Below are positions 5,155 through 5,623 of a stretch of DNA of 5,623 nucleotides, piece after piece. Below the pieces are notes generated by a model. That model made no database searches and had not been told where the DNA came from. It saw nothing but the letters and a program-made list of their open reading frames with translations. Where the stretch lies: positions 19,194 to 24,816 of the forward strand of contig DBWT01000038.1 in NCBI GenBank assembly GCA_002309035.1. The letters run 5' to 3'. Made by a program: the position numbers and the translations under genes. The stretch comes from Caryophanales bacterium UBA1231. Its GTDB lineage: Bacteria; Bacillota_I; Bacilli_A; ML615J-28; CAG-313. The stretch's first letter is position 1. Every line of letters starts with the position of its first letter.

Positions 5155-5225
5155 AATTTTTATATATTTTGACCATAAATGCCTAAAATTAGAAGCACTT
5201 ATAGATAAACGACTATGGTGAAAAC

Positions 5226-5318
5226 AACGAGATTCGAGCTGATTATAATCAGTATGCTTCCCAATACAGATGTTTTTAATAGTTTCAACCCTACGTTGCG
5301 ACTACAAAAAGTCTCGTT
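5226..5318 (+). other. Candidate folded RNA/DNA element
   Basis: AACGAGA (5226-5232) and TCTCGTT (5312-5318) can close a 93-base structure that contains the perfect 14-bp palindrome CTGATTATAATCAG (5239-5252), and is followed by a T-rich stretch (5317-5327). No known RNA family is recognised. It could be an untranslated regulatory RNA or the fold of a mobile-element end. The seven-base closing stem could also be chance. Confidence 0.3.
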
Positions 5319-5469
5319 TATTTTTTAAATAAAAAAAGACCACTTTTAGGCTTCATACCTAAAAATGGTCGATTTTTATTCATTTTATGCTTATTTTTGG
5401 CCGAAAATTCCTATTTTCTTACTAGACAAACGCTGGTTTCGATGTGGGTTGCACCGACAAAAAGTCTCG
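5282..5469. repeat. Two diverged copies of a ~35-bp sequence
   Basis: The copies are 5282-5316 and 5436-5469. They share the start GTTTC, a central GTTGC and an identical 13-base end ACAAAAAGTCTCG, about 25 of 35 positions overall. A bidirectional terminator lies between them. The function is unknown; the spacing and lack of further copies rule against a CRISPR array. Confidence 0.55.
5331..5378. terminator. Strong bidirectional terminator
   Basis: GACCA-C-TTTTAGG (5338-5350) and CCTAAAA-A-TGGTC (5358-5370) make a 13-position stem with one central mismatch and a seven-base loop. It is flanked by A7 on the left and GATTTTTA on the right. The longer T run is on the minus strand, so it probably ends a transcript coming from the right end of the window. 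Confidence 0.75.
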
Positions 5470-5623
5470 GATTCTTCATCAGTAATACTTGCCAAAACAA
5501 TATACATTGCTAAATATTCGTTCCGTTTTCTAGTATATCTACATATTTATCAAATCTATAGATTACATTGTAAATTATTATAAGTAAAGTTTCAAGTGTT
5601 TTGTTTTACTTATTTTAAAATTA
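5379..5623 (-). promoter_or_regulatory. Minus-strand promoter and short transcription unit without an assigned gene
   Basis: TTGAAA (5590-5595), a 17-bp spacer and TACAAT (5567-5572) form a good minus-strand promoter. Transcription would run from about 5560 to the terminator at 5370-5331, roughly 220 bases. The only frame in it is 38 codons (ATG 5507, TAA 5391), reading MYIVLASITDEESETFCRC and ending KKIGIFGQK, with no convincing ribosome binding site. It includes one copy of the 35-bp repeat. It may be a small RNA, a small peptide gene, or gene debris. Nothing else is recognised in this stretch. Confidence 0.35.

Noticed and set aside
5059..5301. Minus-strand run of 80 codons without a stop
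   Set aside because: There is no start codon with a ribosome binding site, and the run crosses a terminator and the 35-bp repeats. I recognise no family, so it is probably chance or deep debris.
5365..5583. Plus-strand open frame of 72 codons
   Set aside because: Its ATG lies within the stem of a terminator, there is no ribosome binding site, and composition is not protein-like.

Overview
The window is AT-rich DNA from a low-GC Gram-positive bacterium, most likely a gut-type member of the Bacillota (Bacilli or Erysipelotrichia-like). The evidence is A/T-rich codon use, strong AAAGGAG/GAGGTGA ribosome binding sites, a consensus lipoprotein signal, a DUF6273-like protein and a nitroreductase start of the clostridial/bacillar kind. 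Tryptophan is encoded by TGG and one gene ends in TGA, so the standard bacterial code applies. All recognisable genes are on the minus strand.

Left part (1-1700), read along the minus strand from high to low coordinates. There is a frameshifted small hypothetical gene (1415-1671) with its terminator; two arrays of 23-bp tandem units sharing the core ATTTGA (930-998 and 1103-1194); a RelB/DinJ-like antitoxin gene (484-822) with a near-consensus promoter; the decayed remains of its partner gene (first 11 codons of a Fic protein, fused to scraps of a DUF4143 ATPase); and the 5' end of a nitroreductase-like gene that runs off the window at base 1. This is an accessory island with several broken genes.

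Centre (1841-4723): an intact two-gene operon encoding cell-surface proteins. A TTTACA-17-TATAAT promoter drives a 407-aa lipoprotein with InlB-B-like (MPDKD) modules. Twenty bases after its stop comes a 491-aa exported membrane protein with a DUF6273-like extracellular domain, two transmembrane helices and a small C-terminal beta domain. The operon ends at a strong hairpin terminator at 1841-1877. Both products act at or outside the membrane; no enzymatic function can be read from the sequence.

Right part (4724-5623): no convincing protein gene. It holds a perfect 10-bp inverted repeat, a third 23-bp array (4938-5029, opposite orientation to the left arrays), a 35-bp-period repeat pair, minus-strand and bidirectional terminators, a folded 93-bp element, a diverged 35-bp direct repeat, and a promoter-terminator pair that could make a small RNA or a 38-aa peptide. 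The three 23-bp arrays, inverted on either side of the surface operon, are the main unexplained signal. They look like multi-copy protein-binding sites, for example transposon ends of the IS21 kind or iterons, but no transposase or replication gene is present.
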